Shown in pieces: positions 16,642 to 26,488 of a DNA stretch of 64,000 nucleotides. A program made the position numbers and the translations under genes. Source of the stretch: Streptomyces sp. NBC_01351 (GTDB taxonomy: Bacteria; Actinomycetota; Actinomycetes; Streptomycetales; Streptomycetaceae); the NCBI RefSeq assembly GCF_036237315.1, contig NZ_CP108356.1, positions 5,399,501 through 5,463,500 on the forward strand, in the 5' to 3' direction. Position 1 is the first letter of the stretch. The number at the start of each line of letters is the position of its first letter. Below the pieces are notes generated by a model that saw only the letters and a list, made by a program, of their open reading frames with translations, was not told the origin of the DNA and searched no databases.

Positions 16642-17556
16642 GTGGCAGGCAAGGACAAGGACAGAGGCAAGGGCAGGCAGCGCGGCGGAGGCGGCGCGGG
16701 CAGCGCAGGCGGTGGCCGTGGCGCCGCCCAGGCGGTCGTCGGGCAGGTGGACGGCGGCCGGGCGGAGCTGGAGCCGGACCGGGAGCGTCCGGACGCCTGG
16801 ACCCTGCTGATCGACGGGGCTCCGCAGTCCCACGTGGACCTGGGCGACCCCTCGTACCTGGACTTCTCGTACCAGCGGCGGATCGGCCACCTGATCGACC
16901 TCGTCGCGCCCGCCCGCAAGCCGCTGAACGTGGTGCACCTGGGCGGCGGGGCCTTCACGCTGGCCCGCTACACCGCCGCCTCCCGCCCCCGCTCCAGCCA
17001 GCAGGTCGTGGAGATCGACGCCGCGCTGGTGGCCTTCGTACGGGAACACCTGCCGCTGGACCCGCAGGCGCGGGTCCGGGTCCGGGCGGTGGACGCGCGG
17101 GCCGGGCTGGCCAAGGTGCCGGACGGCTGGGCGGACCTGGTGATCGCGGACGTGTTCAGCGGGGCGCGGACCCCGGCGCACCTGACGAGCGCCGAGTTCC
17201 TGGACGACGTACGCCGTGCCCTGGCGCCCACCGGGTGGTACGTGGCCAACCTCGCGGACGGCCCGCCGCTGGCGCACCTGCGGGGGCAGATCGCGACGGC
17301 CGCGTCCCGGTTCGCGGAGCTGGCGCTGGCCGCCGATCCGGTGGTGTGGCGGGGGAAACGGTTCGGCAACGCCGTGCTGGTGGCCTCCGACCGGGAACTC
17401 CCCGTGGCGGAGTTCACCCGCCGGGTCGCGAGCGACCCGCACCCGGGACGGGTCGAGCACGGCCGGGCCCTGGCGGACTTCGCGGGCGGCGCGGCCCCGG
17501 TCGCCGACGTCTCGGCGGTGGCCTCGCCGCAGCCGCCGCCTTCGGTCTTCCGATAG
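16642..17556 (+). CDS. Spermidine synthase-like methyltransferase-fold protein
   Basis: 304 residues from a GTG. The first 35 residues are a Gly/Lys/Arg-rich tail. The core has the Rossmann SAM-binding fold of spermidine synthases: NVVHLGGGAFTLARYTA (motif I), VVEIDAALVAFVREHLPL (motif post I, acidic residue) and a WADLVIADVFSGA loop. In true spermidine synthases this loop carries the catalytic Asp of a DxxD/S pattern, so the polyamine activity is uncertain. Many actinobacterial members are annotated as fused or orphan spermidine synthases. Follows 16157-16624 closely. Confidence 0.83.
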   Translation: MAGKDKDRGKGRQRGGGGAGSAGGGRGAAQAVVGQVDGGRAELEPDRERPDAWTLLIDGAPQSHVDLGDPSYLDFSYQRRIGHLIDLVAPARKPLNVVHLGGGAFTLARYTAASRPRSSQQVVEIDAALVAFVREHLPLDPQARVRVRAVDARAGLAKVPDGWADLVIADVFSGARTPAHLTSAEFLDDVRRALAPTGWYVANLADGPPLAHLRGQIATAASRFAELALAADPVVWRGKRFGNAVLVASDRELPVAEFTRRVASDPHPGRVEHGRALADFAGGAAPVADVSAVASPQPPPSVFR

Positions 17557-17707
17557 GCGCGGCTTCGACCGGAATGCGGAACGGATGCGGAATGGCTCTT
17601 ATCAGATAGTGCTCTCGGAGTTTCCCTCCGGAGGCCGAGCCTGCGTAACCTGTCAGTCCCCGGGAGGCCACGCCCTCCTGCGACACGTTTTCAGGAGACC
17701 GCGAGCG

Positions 17708-18334
17708 ATGTCTGATTCCCCCGCAACCCCCGGCACGTCCACGCCCAGCACCGCAGGCTCGGACTACACCCGGAGGCTCGCCCGCCTGGAGCAGTCGGGG
17801 ATCAAGAGGCTGCTGCCCACGCAGGCGCCGTACCGGTGGAACCTGCAGCGGCTGAAGCTCGGCCGGGTCCTGGACGTCGGCTGCGGCATCGGCCGGAACC
17901 TCCTGAACTGCGGCCCCGACAGCGTCGGCGTCGACCACAACCCGCACTCGGTGCAGACCTGCCGCGAGCGCGGGCTGAACGCCCACACCCCCGACGAGCT
18001 GGCCGCCGCCCCGGACTGCGGGCCCGGCTCCTTCGACAGCATGCTCGTCGCGCACGTGCTGGAGCACGTGGACGAGGACACGGCCGCGGCGCTGCTGGAG
18101 CAGTACCTCCCGCTGGTGAAGCCGGGCGGCTCGGTCGTCATGATCACCCCGCAGGAGGTCGGCTACCGCACCGACGCCACCCACGTCCGCTGGGTCGGCT
18201 TCGAGGAGCTGCGCAGCCACGCCGGGCGGGCCGGGCTCGCGGTGCGCCGGACGTACTCCTTCCCCTTCCCGCGTCCCGTGGGCAAGGTCTTCCCGTACAA
18301 CGAGTTCGTGCTGGTGGGCACCGTTCCCGCGTAG
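17708..18334 (+). CDS. Class I SAM-dependent methyltransferase
   Basis: 208 residues. Motif I is RVLDVGCGIGRNLLNCG, followed by SVGVDHNPHSVQTCRERGL (acidic end of strand 2). The motif-II region is DSMLVAHVLEHVDEDTA and the loop is LVKPGGSVVMITPQEVGY. The two-domain pattern with N-terminal WNLQRLKLG fits small-molecule or quinone-type methyltransferases. Ribosome site AGGAGA lies just upstream (about 17694-17699). Substrate not deducible. Confidence 0.88.
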   Translation: MSDSPATPGTSTPSTAGSDYTRRLARLEQSGIKRLLPTQAPYRWNLQRLKLGRVLDVGCGIGRNLLNCGPDSVGVDHNPHSVQTCRERGLNAHTPDELAAAPDCGPGSFDSMLVAHVLEHVDEDTAAALLEQYLPLVKPGGSVVMITPQEVGYRTDATHVRWVGFEELRSHAGRAGLAVRRTYSFPFPRPVGKVFPYNEFVLVGTVPA

Positions 18335-18357
18335 GCGGCGTCCGGCCGGGGATCCCG

Positions 18358-18894
18358 TCAGGGGTCGATGATCTCCACCAGCGGCGGGTGGTCGTGCCAG
18401 GTGCAGAACACCGACACCTCGCGGCCGTCCTTGGTGAAGGTGACCCGGATCCACACGTCCTGCTTCCACACCTGCATCCGCCAGCCGGCCGCCGGGGTCG
18501 CGGAGACCAGCTCGGCGGACGAGGCGCCGAGGGAGAAGACGACCCGGCCGCCGGACACCGGATAGGCCTGCACCTTGCCCGTGTCCCCCTCCGCCGGCTT
18601 GCCGGGCTGGGGGGAGACGGACGGCTTCGAGGACGGCTTCCCCGTCGAGGGGACGGCCGAGGACGGCGGGGCCGACGGCGAGGCGGCGGGCGCCGGGGAC
18701 CCGGACGGGGACGGCGGCTGCTCGGGCAGCGCGTGCCGGGTCGAGGAGGACAGCGGCTGGGTGGCCAGGGGCACGGCGAGCGGCGGATCGTAGGCGGTGC
18801 CGGACATCACGGTGTGCACGCCCCACCACGACAGGGTCGTCGCCGCCCCGGTCGCCAGCGCCCACGCCATGGCATGTACAAATCCTCGTCGCAT
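18358..18894 (-). CDS. Putative exported/anchored protein with Pro/Ser-rich linker
   Basis: 178 residues. ATG at 18894 begins MRRGFVHAMAWALATGAATTLSWWGVHTVM, a signal anchor. A long Pro/Ser/Ala linker (about 45-105) follows, then a small beta-rich C-terminal domain (GRVVFSLGASSAELVSATPAAGWRMQVWKQDVWIRVTF in overlapping strands) ending in EIIDP. No lipobox. I do not know the family; similar proteins sit next to two-component genes in Streptomyces. Its start is 80 bp from a divergent response regulator, so a shared promoter region and sensing link are plausible. Confidence 0.75.
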   Translation of the reverse strand: MRRGFVHAMAWALATGAATTLSWWGVHTVMSGTAYDPPLAVPLATQPLSSSTRHALPEQPPSPSGSPAPAASPSAPPSSAVPSTGKPSSKPSVSPQPGKPAEGDTGKVQAYPVSGGRVVFSLGASSAELVSATPAAGWRMQVWKQDVWIRVTFTKDGREVSVFCTWHDHPPLVEIIDP

Positions 18895-18973
18895 CAGGGC
18901 ACATACTGCACCACCCGCCACAAGAGCGTCCCGACACCCCGGTGGGTCCCCCGCATGGGCTACGGTGCGGGCC

Positions 18974-19663
18974 ATGGCAAGTGTGCTCGTGGTCGAGGAC
19001 GACCAGTTCGTACGTTCCGCCCTCATCCGGCACCTGACCGAGGCCTCGCACACCGTGCGGAGCGTCGGCACGGCCCTGGAGGCCCTGCGCGAGGTCGCCC
19101 ACCACCGCTTCGACGTGGTCATCCTCGACCTCGGACTGCCCGACCTGGACGGGTCGGAAGCGCTGAAGATGCTGCGCGGCATCACCGACGTACCCGTGAT
19201 CATCGCGACCGCGCGCGACGACGAGGCGGAGATCGTCCGGCTGCTCAACGACGGCGCCGACGACTACCTGACCAAACCCTTCTCCGTCGAGCACCTCTCC
19301 GCCCGGATGGCCGCCGTCCTGCGCCGCTCCCGCGCGGCCACGGGCGCCGAACCCCCCTCGCGCGTGCTGCGCGTCGGCGGGCTCGCCATCGACCCGCTGC
19401 GCCGCCAGGCCGAGCTCGACGGGGCCGTACTGGACCTCACCCGCCGCGAGTTCGACCTGCTGACCTTCCTCGCCGGGCGGCCCGGGGTGGTCGTCGCCCG
19501 GCGGGAGCTGCTCGCCGAGGTCTGGCAGCAGTCGTACGGGGACGACCAGACGATCGACGTCCACCTGTCCTGGCTGCGCCGCAAACTCGGCGAGACGGCC
19601 GCCCGGCCGCGCTACCTGCACACGCTGCGGGGCGTCGGGGTGAAGCTGGAGCCGCCGGCGTGA
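18974..19663 (+). CDS. OmpR/PhoB-type response regulator
   Basis: 229 residues. The receiver has VVEDDQF at the N-terminus, Asp52 in VVILDLGLPDLDG, IATARDDE and the switch Lys in YLTKPFSVEHL. The C-terminal winged helix carries LDLTRREFDLLTFLAGRPG, then VWQQSYGDDQTIDVHLSWLRRKLGE and YLHTLRGVGVKLEPPA, a typical trans_reg_C domain. Start at 18974 chosen because the receiver begins there. It overlaps the kinase gene by 4 bp (GTGA), giving a cognate pair. Confidence 0.93.
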   Translation: MASVLVVEDDQFVRSALIRHLTEASHTVRSVGTALEALREVAHHRFDVVILDLGLPDLDGSEALKMLRGITDVPVIIATARDDEAEIVRLLNDGADDYLTKPFSVEHLSARMAAVLRRSRAATGAEPPSRVLRVGGLAIDPLRRQAELDGAVLDLTRREFDLLTFLAGRPGVVVARRELLAEVWQQSYGDDQTIDVHLSWLRRKLGETAARPRYLHTLRGVGVKLEPPA

Positions 19664-21069
19664 GGTGGGCGCTCGTCAAGGTGTGCCTCGCGGTCACCGC
19701 CATGGTGGTCGTGGCCTTCGCAGTGCCGCTCGGGATGGTCGTCCAGGAGATGGCCAGCGACCGGGCCTTCTCCAACGCCGAACGGCAGGCCGCCACCATC
19801 GGGCCCACCCTGTCCATCACCACCGACCCGGTACAGCTGCGCAAGGCGGTGGAGTCCACGCAGATGGGCGCCGCCCGGCGGATGGCCGTGCATGTACCGG
19901 CCATCGGCACCAGTGCCCCGGTGGAGATCGGCGGGGGCTGGGCCGGGGAACGGGCCGTCGCGGAGACCCGCCGGATCGGGCGGGCCACGACGGCCTCCGT
20001 GGCGGGCGGGGGCTCGGCGCTGCTCCAGCCGACCGCGCTCGGCTCGGGGGACATCGCCGTGGTGGAGATCTTCGTACCGGAGAGCGAGGTCAGCAACGGC
20101 GTCACGACGGCCTGGCTGATCCTCGCGGGCGTGGCGCTGGCGCTGATCGTCGGCTCCGTCGGGGTCGCCGACCGGCTCGGCGCCCGGCTGGTGCGGCCCG
20201 CCGAGCGGCTCGCGGACGCGGCCCACCAGCTCGGCGAGGGCAGGCTCGGCGCGCGGGTCCCCGAGGCCGGGCCCAAGGAACTGCGCTCGGCGGCCGTCGC
20301 GTTCAACGCGATGGCGGACCAGGTGGTGGAACTCCTCGCCAACGAACGGGAGCTGGCCGCCGACCTCTCCCACCGGCTGCGGACCCCGCTGACCGTGCTG
20401 CGGCTCAACGCCGCCTCCCTCGGGGACGGACCGGCCGCCGACCAGACCCGGGCGGCGGTGGAGCAGCTGGAGCGCGAGGTCGACACGATCATCCGCACGG
20501 CGCGCGAGCAGCGCCCCGCGACCGGCCTGGCGGCCGGGGCTGGCGGGAACGCCGGGTGCGACGCATCCGAGGTGATCCGCGACCGGATGGCCTTCTGGTC
20601 GGCGCTCGCGGAGGACGAGGGCCGCGAGGTGCGGCTCGCGGGGGTGGACCGGACGGTACGGATCCCCGTGGCCCGGCCCGAACTCGCCGCCGCCCTCGAC
20701 GCCATGCTCGGCAACGTCTTCCGGCACACCCCCGAGGGCACCCCCTTCGCGGTGGACGTGCACGACGCGTCGGACGCCGTCATCGTGCTCGTCTCCGACG
20801 CGGGTCCCGGCATCGACGACCCGGACGCCGCCCTGCGGCGCGGCAACGACGGAGCCCGCGACGGCTCCACGGGCCTCGGCCTGGACATCGTGCGCCGGGT
20901 CGCGGAGTCGACCGGCGGCGACGTACGGCTGGGCCGCTCGGTGCTCGGCGGGACCGAGGTCCGGGTCTGGATCGCCCTGGACGGCCGCGACCGGAGCCGC
21001 GGCCGGGGCGGCGTGGGCGGGGTGCGGGTGCGGCGCGGCCGACGCAAGCGGCGGGGCCAGGCGAAGTAG
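19660..21069 (+). CDS. Sensor histidine kinase (HAMP-HisKA-HATPase)
   Basis: 469 residues from a GTG overlapping the regulator stop. Transmembrane segment 1 is about residues 6-30, followed by an extracytoplasmic loop of about 115 residues, segment 2 (AWLILAGVALALIVGSVGVA) and a HAMP linker. The phosphoacceptor helix is ADLSHRLRTPLTVLRL, with a LGNVFRHTPEG N-box, DAGPGIDD and GSTGLGLDIVRRVAE. The C-terminus is basic and low-complexity (RRGRRKRRGQAK). Its last codons and stop are the first unit of an 18-bp tandem repeat that continues beyond the gene. Confidence 0.92.
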   Translation: MRWALVKVCLAVTAMVVVAFAVPLGMVVQEMASDRAFSNAERQAATIGPTLSITTDPVQLRKAVESTQMGAARRMAVHVPAIGTSAPVEIGGGWAGERAVAETRRIGRATTASVAGGGSALLQPTALGSGDIAVVEIFVPESEVSNGVTTAWLILAGVALALIVGSVGVADRLGARLVRPAERLADAAHQLGEGRLGARVPEAGPKELRSAAVAFNAMADQVVELLANERELAADLSHRLRTPLTVLRLNAASLGDGPAADQTRAAVEQLEREVDTIIRTAREQRPATGLAAGAGGNAGCDASEVIRDRMAFWSALAEDEGREVRLAGVDRTVRIPVARPELAAALDAMLGNVFRHTPEGTPFAVDVHDASDAVIVLVSDAGPGIDDPDAALRRGNDGARDGSTGLGLDIVRRVAESTGGDVRLGRSVLGGTEVRVWIALDGRDRSRGRGGVGGVRVRRGRRKRRGQAK

Positions 21070-21139
21070 CGGGGCCGGGCGAAGTAGCGGGGCCGGGCGA
21101 AGTGGCGGGGGCAAGCGGAGTAGCGGGGGCAAGCGAAGT
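21050..21139 (+). repeat. Five-copy 18-bp tandem repeat across the kinase stop codon
   Basis: Units GCGGGGCCAGGCGAAGTA, GCGGGGCCGGGCGAAGTA, GCGGGGCCGGGCGAAGTG, GCGGGGGCAAGCGGAGTA and GCGGGGGCAAGCGAAGTA, head to tail at 21050, 21068, 21086, 21104 and 21122. Unit 1 contains the kinase stop (AAGTAG). Units 4-5 form a diverged subfamily. Confidence 0.93.
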
Positions 21140-21193
21140 AACCGGGGGCGCGCCTTGCGGGCGGTATGTCCCCATATCGATACCGTCCGCTTC

Positions 21194-21358
21194 ATGGACA
21201 CCCTCATCTTCGGCGGCCTCCTCGCCACGCTGATCGCCATGTACCGGGAGTCGTCCCGGATGGTCGTGCTCGGCGCGTGGTGGGTCATGCTGATCGCCGT
21301 GATCCTGCTGATGGCGCACCACATCACCAGCAGCCTCGCCCTGACCCTGAGCTACTGA
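21194..21358 (+). CDS. DUF5993-type small membrane protein
   Basis: 54 residues starting at the ATG 21194 (MDTLIFGGLLATLIAMYRES), with a second hydrophobic helix VVLGAWWVMLIAVILLMAHH. Two membrane helices with a His-His pair fit the DUF5993 family, which I recall being encoded beside DsbB-like genes. Its stop lies 2 bases before the DsbB start, so the two are translated together. A partner or accessory role for the disulfide enzyme is inferred. Confidence 0.8.
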   Translation: MDTLIFGGLLATLIAMYRESSRMVVLGAWWVMLIAVILLMAHHITSSLALTLSY

Positions 21359-21360
21359 CG

Positions 21361-22011
21361 GTGGCCGCGATGCACAGCCTCCTCCCGGAGGCGGCGCCGA
21401 CCGTCGGGCTGCTCGGCCGGGTCCAGTACTGGTTCGCCTGCTTCTTCGCCGTCGGCTGGACGGGGGTCGTCTGCGGAGGCCTCTTCTACCAGTTCGGGAT
21501 GTGGGAGTACCCCTGCCCGCTCTGCATCGTCCAGCGGATGTTCATGCTGCTGGCGGCGATCGGGGCGGCGTACATCGTCCGCACCGCGATGTCGCACGGC
21601 GTGCTGACCGGCCGCGACTACATGATGGGATGGGGCCTGTCCCTGGTCGCGGTGATCGCCGGCTCCTTCGCGTCCTGGCGGCAGACGATGTTGCACGTCC
21701 TGCCGGGCGACAAGGGGTACGGGAGCGAGGTCTTCGGGCTGCACCTGTACGTCTGGGCGTGGATCCTCTTCCAGGCCTCGGTGATCGCCATCGGCATCGC
21801 CATGGCCTTCGCCCACACGACGGCGGCCCGCACCGTCCCGGCCACCGTCCCGGGACCGCTCCGCTCGGCCGGGACCTTCGCGCTGGCCTTCCTCGGTCTG
21901 GTCATCGCCGTGAACATCGTCGCCGTCTTCCTCGAAGAGGGCTTCCACTGGTTCCTGCCCGACGACCCGAACCGCTACCAGTTCTTCTACGACGTGGGGA
22001 TCCTCGACTGA
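21361..22011 (+). CDS. Disulfide bond formation protein B (DsbB) family
   Basis: 216 residues from a GTG (an ATG nine bases later is possible). Four membrane segments are visible. The N-terminal redox motif is CPLC in MWEYPCPLCIVQRMFMLLAA, with the Arg that follows in DsbB (VQR). The usual second, periplasmic Cys pair is not evident in the loop between segments 3 and 4, where FGLHLYVWAWILFQAS is found instead. It may resemble the reduced-cysteine BdbC-like branch or use another partner. Acts in the cytoplasmic membrane, oxidising a thiol partner. Confidence 0.85.
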   Translation: MAAMHSLLPEAAPTVGLLGRVQYWFACFFAVGWTGVVCGGLFYQFGMWEYPCPLCIVQRMFMLLAAIGAAYIVRTAMSHGVLTGRDYMMGWGLSLVAVIAGSFASWRQTMLHVLPGDKGYGSEVFGLHLYVWAWILFQASVIAIGIAMAFAHTTAARTVPATVPGPLRSAGTFALAFLGLVIAVNIVAVFLEEGFHWFLPDDPNRYQFFYDVGILD

Positions 22012-22111
22012 CCCGCATCGCATGACCGACGGCCGGAATGCCGTACGGGCAGGCGTGGTTGGCGGAGCGGGAAGCCGGACCGTCCGACTTCCGCGCGAAG
22101 GGACCTCCGCA

Positions 22112-22816
<705 letters not shown>

Positions 22817-22923
22817 CCCGCGGGCTCCGGGAGGCACCCGGACGGCCCCCGCCCGGACGGTCGCGGAGATGTTGCCGGGCCGGGCGGGCCCGCGCAGGGT
22901 GGGCGTGACGGAAGGAGTCACGC

Positions 22924-23223
22924 ATGAGAGTCATGCTCAGGGCGCACTTGGACACGGCCGCCACCAACGAGGGCATCAAGACGGGCGCCCTGCCTCAGGC
23001 GATCAAGAAGCTGATGGGCAAGGTGAAGCCGGAGGCGGCCTACTTCGGCCTGCACGAGGGCGTGCGCTCCTGCTGGATCGTCTTCGACCTCCAGGACAGC
23101 TCTCAGATGCCGCCGCTGATGGAGGACCTGTTCCTCCAGTTCAATGCCGAGCTGGAGGTCGGCCCCGTCATGAACGCAGAGGACCTGGCGAAGGGTCTGG
23201 CAGCGATGGAGTCCTCGTCGTAG
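22924..23223 (+). CDS. Small conserved hypothetical (DUF3303-like)
   Basis: 99 residues with GGAAGGAG upstream of the ATG. The sequence RVMLRAHLDTAATNEGIKTG, then EAAYFGLHEGVRSCWIVFDL and a PLMEDLFLQFNAELEVGPVM tail suggests a ferredoxin-like alpha/beta fold related to small DUF3303-type proteins. No signal or membrane segment. Function unknown; convergent with the next gene. Confidence 0.75.
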   Translation: MRVMLRAHLDTAATNEGIKTGALPQAIKKLMGKVKPEAAYFGLHEGVRSCWIVFDLQDSSQMPPLMEDLFLQFNAELEVGPVMNAEDLAKGLAAMESSS

Positions 23224-23227
23224 CGGG

Positions 23228-24274
23228 TCACTGCACGCTGAAGCGCGGTGGGTGGGCGGGATCGGCGGGGCAGGCGAAGACGTTGAGCTTGCCGTAGTTG
23301 CCGACGGCGATCTCGGGCAGCCCGTCGGTGACCGGCACCGAGAGGTCCCCGCGCTCCTCGACGGGGCGCCAGCTGTAGCCGTCGCGGGCCCGCCACTCGT
23401 GACTGTCCACCTTCAGCAGCAGCTCCATCGCCCGGCCGCAGCTGCGGCAGTCCATCTCCCCGGGCCCGGTGAGGTTCCAGGCGGCGAACCCGCCGGCCTT
23501 CCAGCCCGGGGCCACGGACAGGTCCGACTGGTAGCTCACCCAGCTCCCGTCGCCGTCGCCGTCCAGGTCGCCGTCGCCTTCGGACTCGTACGAGGCCTCC
23601 TCCTGGGCGTCCTCCCACTCCTCCACGCGCTCGCGGAGCCCCTCGGGGAGCAGCTCGATGTACGGGTACTCGCGCACCTGTTCCGGGTGCAGCACGCAGG
23701 GATCGGGCACGTACCCGTCGAAGCCGACGAGGAGCGGCTCGGGCTGCTCCGCCAGGACCTCGCGCACCTCGCCGGAACGGCGCCAGCGCAGGTGGACGTT
23801 CATGCCGTAACCGGTGGGCCCGTGCAGGTCGAAGGGGCACCAGAAGACCTGCAGCAGATCGCAGCCGTCGGGTCCGGCCGGCAGGTCCGGGACGTCCCGG
23901 CGGTAGAGCTGGGCCACGGCGAACATGGGCAGCGGGTCGGTGTCGGACAGGCCCGGCAGGACGTGCTCGCGGCCGAGCTCTTCGAGCCGGGCCTGCTCCT
24001 CGGGGGTCGGCCGGCGCCCCGACCAGGCTTCCGTCAGCAGCAGCCGCCTCGCCCGGACGTCCTCGGTGCGCAGCCCGCGCCCCCGCGCGTGCGGCTCCTC
24101 GCACACCGGCCACCGCTCGTCGGCGGGCCACGACAGCGGCCCGCCGACGTGGCTGTCGGCTGCCGACGGCGATCCGGCGCGGGGGTGCAGCCGGGTCGTC
24201 GTACCCCGGTGGCCGATCAGCCCGGGGAAGAGGGCTTCGACGTCCAAGGGGCGCGGCGGGGTGGTGAGGCTCAT
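23228..24274 (-). CDS. DUF1963/YwqG-like conserved protein
   Basis: 348 residues from the ATG at 24274. It contains SHVGGPLSWPADERWPVCEE, LPMFAVAQLYRRDVPDLPAG and CDLLQVFWCPFDLHG, the pattern of YwqG-like (DUF1963) proteins, plus a Cys pair CRSCGRAMELLLKV and an acidic insert (EEASYESEGDGDLDGDGDGS). Function unknown; some relatives are linked to toxin or contact-dependent loci, but none is nearby. Downstream in the same direction of the ceb operon but with its own start. Confidence 0.7.
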   Translation of the reverse strand: MSLTTPPRPLDVEALFPGLIGHRGTTTRLHPRAGSPSAADSHVGGPLSWPADERWPVCEEPHARGRGLRTEDVRARRLLLTEAWSGRRPTPEEQARLEELGREHVLPGLSDTDPLPMFAVAQLYRRDVPDLPAGPDGCDLLQVFWCPFDLHGPTGYGMNVHLRWRRSGEVREVLAEQPEPLLVGFDGYVPDPCVLHPEQVREYPYIELLPEGLRERVEEWEDAQEEASYESEGDGDLDGDGDGSWVSYQSDLSVAPGWKAGGFAAWNLTGPGEMDCRSCGRAMELLLKVDSHEWRARDGYSWRPVEERGDLSVPVTDGLPEIAVGNYGKLNVFACPADPAHPPRFSVQ

Positions 24275-24311
24275 GCGGCCGAACCTACAAGGCAGGTCCG
24301 ACAAGGCGGCC

Positions 24312-25667
24312 CTACAGCACCCCCGTCCGGGCCAGCCGGGCGTACCAGCCGGCGCTGGAGCGCGGGGTGCGGGTCTGGGTCTCGTAGTCGACGTGGACGA
24401 TGCCGAAGCGTTTGCCGTAGCCGTAGGACCATTCGAAGTTGTCCATCAGCGACCACAGGAAGTACCCCTCCACCGGGGCGCCGTCCGCCAGGGCGCGGTG
24501 GACCTCGGCGAGGTGGGACCGCAGGTAGTCGATGCGGGCCGGGTCGTGCAGGTCCGGGGCGTACGCCGCGCCGTTCTCGGTGACCAGGAGCGGCAGCCCG
24601 GGGGCTTCGCGGGCGTAGCGCGTGAGGAGGTCGTACAGGCCCGTGGGGTCGATGGACCAGCCCATGTCGGTGCGTTCGCCCGGGGGTTGGTGGAAGGCCA
24701 CCCGGTCCGCCGCCGGCCAGGGGGAGTGCTGCCCGCCGCCGTGGCCGTCCTCGCGCGGGCTGGCCGTGCCGTCGGGGGCCGCCGAGACCACCGCCGGGGT
24801 GTAGTAGTTGACGCCGAGGAAGCCCAGAGGCTGGTGGATCAGGGCCTCGTCGCCGGGGCGGACGAAGGCCCAGTCCGTCAGGGCGGCGGTGTCCGCGAGG
24901 AGGTCCTCGGGGTAGGCCCCGTGCAGCAGCGGGCCGGTGAAGATCCGGTTGGCGAGGGCGTCGATGCGGCGCCCGGCGTCCAGGTCGGCCGCCGAGCCGG
25001 TCAGCGGCCGTACCGCGCTGAGGTTGAGCGCGATGCCCGTCCGGGCCGGTGCCGGCAGCGCGGCGGCGGCCAGGCCGTGGGCCAGGTTCAGGTGGTGGGC
25101 GGCGCGCAGCGCGTCGGCGGGGGAGGTGCGGCCGGGGGCGTGCACCCCGGAGGCGTAGCCGAGGAAGGCGCTGCACCAGGGCTCGTTGAGGGTGGTCCAG
25201 AGCTCCACCCGGTCGGCCAGCGCCGCCGCGACCTGGGAGGCGTACGCGGCGAAGGCGTACGCGGTCTCCCGCTCGGGCCAGCCGCCCGCGGTTTCCAGCT
25301 CCTGCGGGAGGTCCCAGTGGTAGAGGGTCACGCAGGGAGTGATCCCGTACGAGAGCAGCTCGTCGACGAGCGCGTCGTAGAAGCCGATCCCGCCGGCCAG
25401 CACCCGCGGCCAGGAGACCGAGAACCGGTAGGAGCCCAGCCCCAGTTCGGCCATCAGCCGGACGTCGTCCCGCCACAGCCGGTGGTGGTCGGCGGCGACC
25501 TCGCCGGTGTGGCCGCCGTACACCTTGCCGGGGGTGTCGCAGAAGGTGTCCCAGATGGAGGGCCCGCGCAGCCCGGCCGCCCCCTCGATCTGGAAGGCCG
25601 CCGTGGCCGTGCCCCAGAGGAAGCCCTCCGGGAACCGCATGTCCGTCGTGCCCGTCATGCCCGTCAT
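24312..25667 (-). CDS. bglC: Family 1 beta-glucosidase of the cellobiose operon
   Basis: 451 residues, typical GH1 length, cytoplasmic (no signal). It opens [20 protein letters not shown]. The acid/base Glu is in TLNEPW and the nucleophile Glu in [32 protein letters not shown] is the conserved aglycone/glycone region near the end. It should hydrolyse imported cellobiose and short cello-oligosaccharides to glucose. ATG at 25667 overlaps the stop of the permease gene (ATGA); a second ATG lies three codons on. Last gene of cebEFG-bglC, presumably under CebR control from the box at 28867. Confidence 0.93.
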   Translation of the reverse strand: MTGMTGTTDMRFPEGFLWGTATAAFQIEGAAGLRGPSIWDTFCDTPGKVYGGHTGEVAADHHRLWRDDVRLMAELGLGSYRFSVSWPRVLAGGIGFYDALVDELLSYGITPCVTLYHWDLPQELETAGGWPERETAYAFAAYASQVAAALADRVELWTTLNEPWCSAFLGYASGVHAPGRTSPADALRAAHHLNLAHGLAAAALPAPARTGIALNLSAVRPLTGSAADLDAGRRIDALANRIFTGPLLHGAYPEDLLADTAALTDWAFVRPGDEALIHQPLGFLGVNYYTPAVVSAAPDGTASPREDGHGGGQHSPWPAADRVAFHQPPGERTDMGWSIDPTGLYDLLTRYAREAPGLPLLVTENGAAYAPDLHDPARIDYLRSHLAEVHRALADGAPVEGYFLWSLMDNFEWSYGYGKRFGIVHVDYETQTRTPRSSAGWYARLARTGVL

Positions 25668-26488
25668 CCTTTGACCGCTCCCTGCATGATGCCGCCGACG
25701 ATCTGGCGGCCGAAGACGAGGAACACCAGCAGCAGCGGGAGCGTGCCCAGCAGCGCGCCCGCCATGATCACCGACTGGTCGGGGATGTAGCCCCGGCCCA
25801 GCCCGGTCAGGGCCACCTGCACCGTCGGGCTGCCGTTCTGGGTCAGCGCGACGATCGGCCAGAAGAAGTCGTTCCAGGCCATGACGAAGGTCAGCATGGC
25901 CAGCACCGCCATCGCGGGCCGGGCCGCCGGGAACACCACGTGCCACACGACCCGCAGCGAGCCGGCCCCGTCCGTGCGCGCCGCCTCCACCAGCTCCGAC
26001 GGCAGCGCCTGGGCCAGGTACTGCCGCATGAAGAAGACCCCGAAGGCGGAGACGAGGGTCGGCAGGATCACCGCCTGCAGCCGGTCCGTCCACGACAGCT
26101 GCGCGATCAGCATGTACAGCGGGACCACGCTCAGCTGCGGCGGGATCAGCATCGTCCCCACGACGAGGGACATCAGCAGCCGGCGGCCCCGGAAGCGGAG
26201 CTTGGCGAAGGCGAAGCCCGCCAGGGTGGAGAAGAGCACCGTCCCGGCCGCGACCGTGCCCGCCACGACCACCGTGTTGAGCAGGGCCGTGCCCATGTTC
26301 GCGTCGGTCCAGGCGACCTGGAGGTTGCGCCCCAGGTTCCCGCCGAACCAGAACGGCGGCGGGGTCTGCGCGAGGCGCGTATTGCTGCGGGAGGCCGCGA
26401 TCGCCGTCCACAGGAGGGGGAAGAGGGAGCCCGCCGTGAAGAGGGCGAGCACCACGTACGTGAACCTGCCCGCGCGCAGTGACCTCAT
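25664..26488 (-). CDS. cebG: Cello-oligosaccharide ABC transporter permease CebG-like
   Basis: 274 residues, MalG-type permease with six membrane segments. The EAA loop is [23 protein letters not shown], which contacts the shared ATPase. Streptomyces sugar importers of this class use the multitask ATPase MsiK encoded elsewhere, consistent with no ATPase gene here. Overlaps neighbours on both sides by 4 bp, so it is translationally coupled within the ceb operon. Confidence 0.9.
   Translation of the reverse strand: MRSLRAGRFTYVVLALFTAGSLFPLLWTAIAASRSNTRLAQTPPPFWFGGNLGRNLQVAWTDANMGTALLNTVVVAGTVAAGTVLFSTLAGFAFAKLRFRGRRLLMSLVVGTMLIPPQLSVVPLYMLIAQLSWTDRLQAVILPTLVSAFGVFFMRQYLAQALPSELVEAARTDGAGSLRVVWHVVFPAARPAMAVLAMLTFVMAWNDFFWPIVALTQNGSPTVQVALTGLGRGYIPDQSVIMAGALLGTLPLLLVFLVFGRQIVGGIMQGAVKG

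Noticed and set aside
17836..19659. N-terminal extension that would fuse upstream sequence to the sensor kinase
   Set aside because: The frame crosses a methyltransferase, a convergent gene and the regulator; the true start is the GTG overlapping the regulator stop.
24312..26411. 699-codon fusion of permease sequence and beta-glucosidase
   Set aside because: The upstream part is a shadow of the permease; a start overlapping the permease stop (ATGA) gives a standard GH1 protein.
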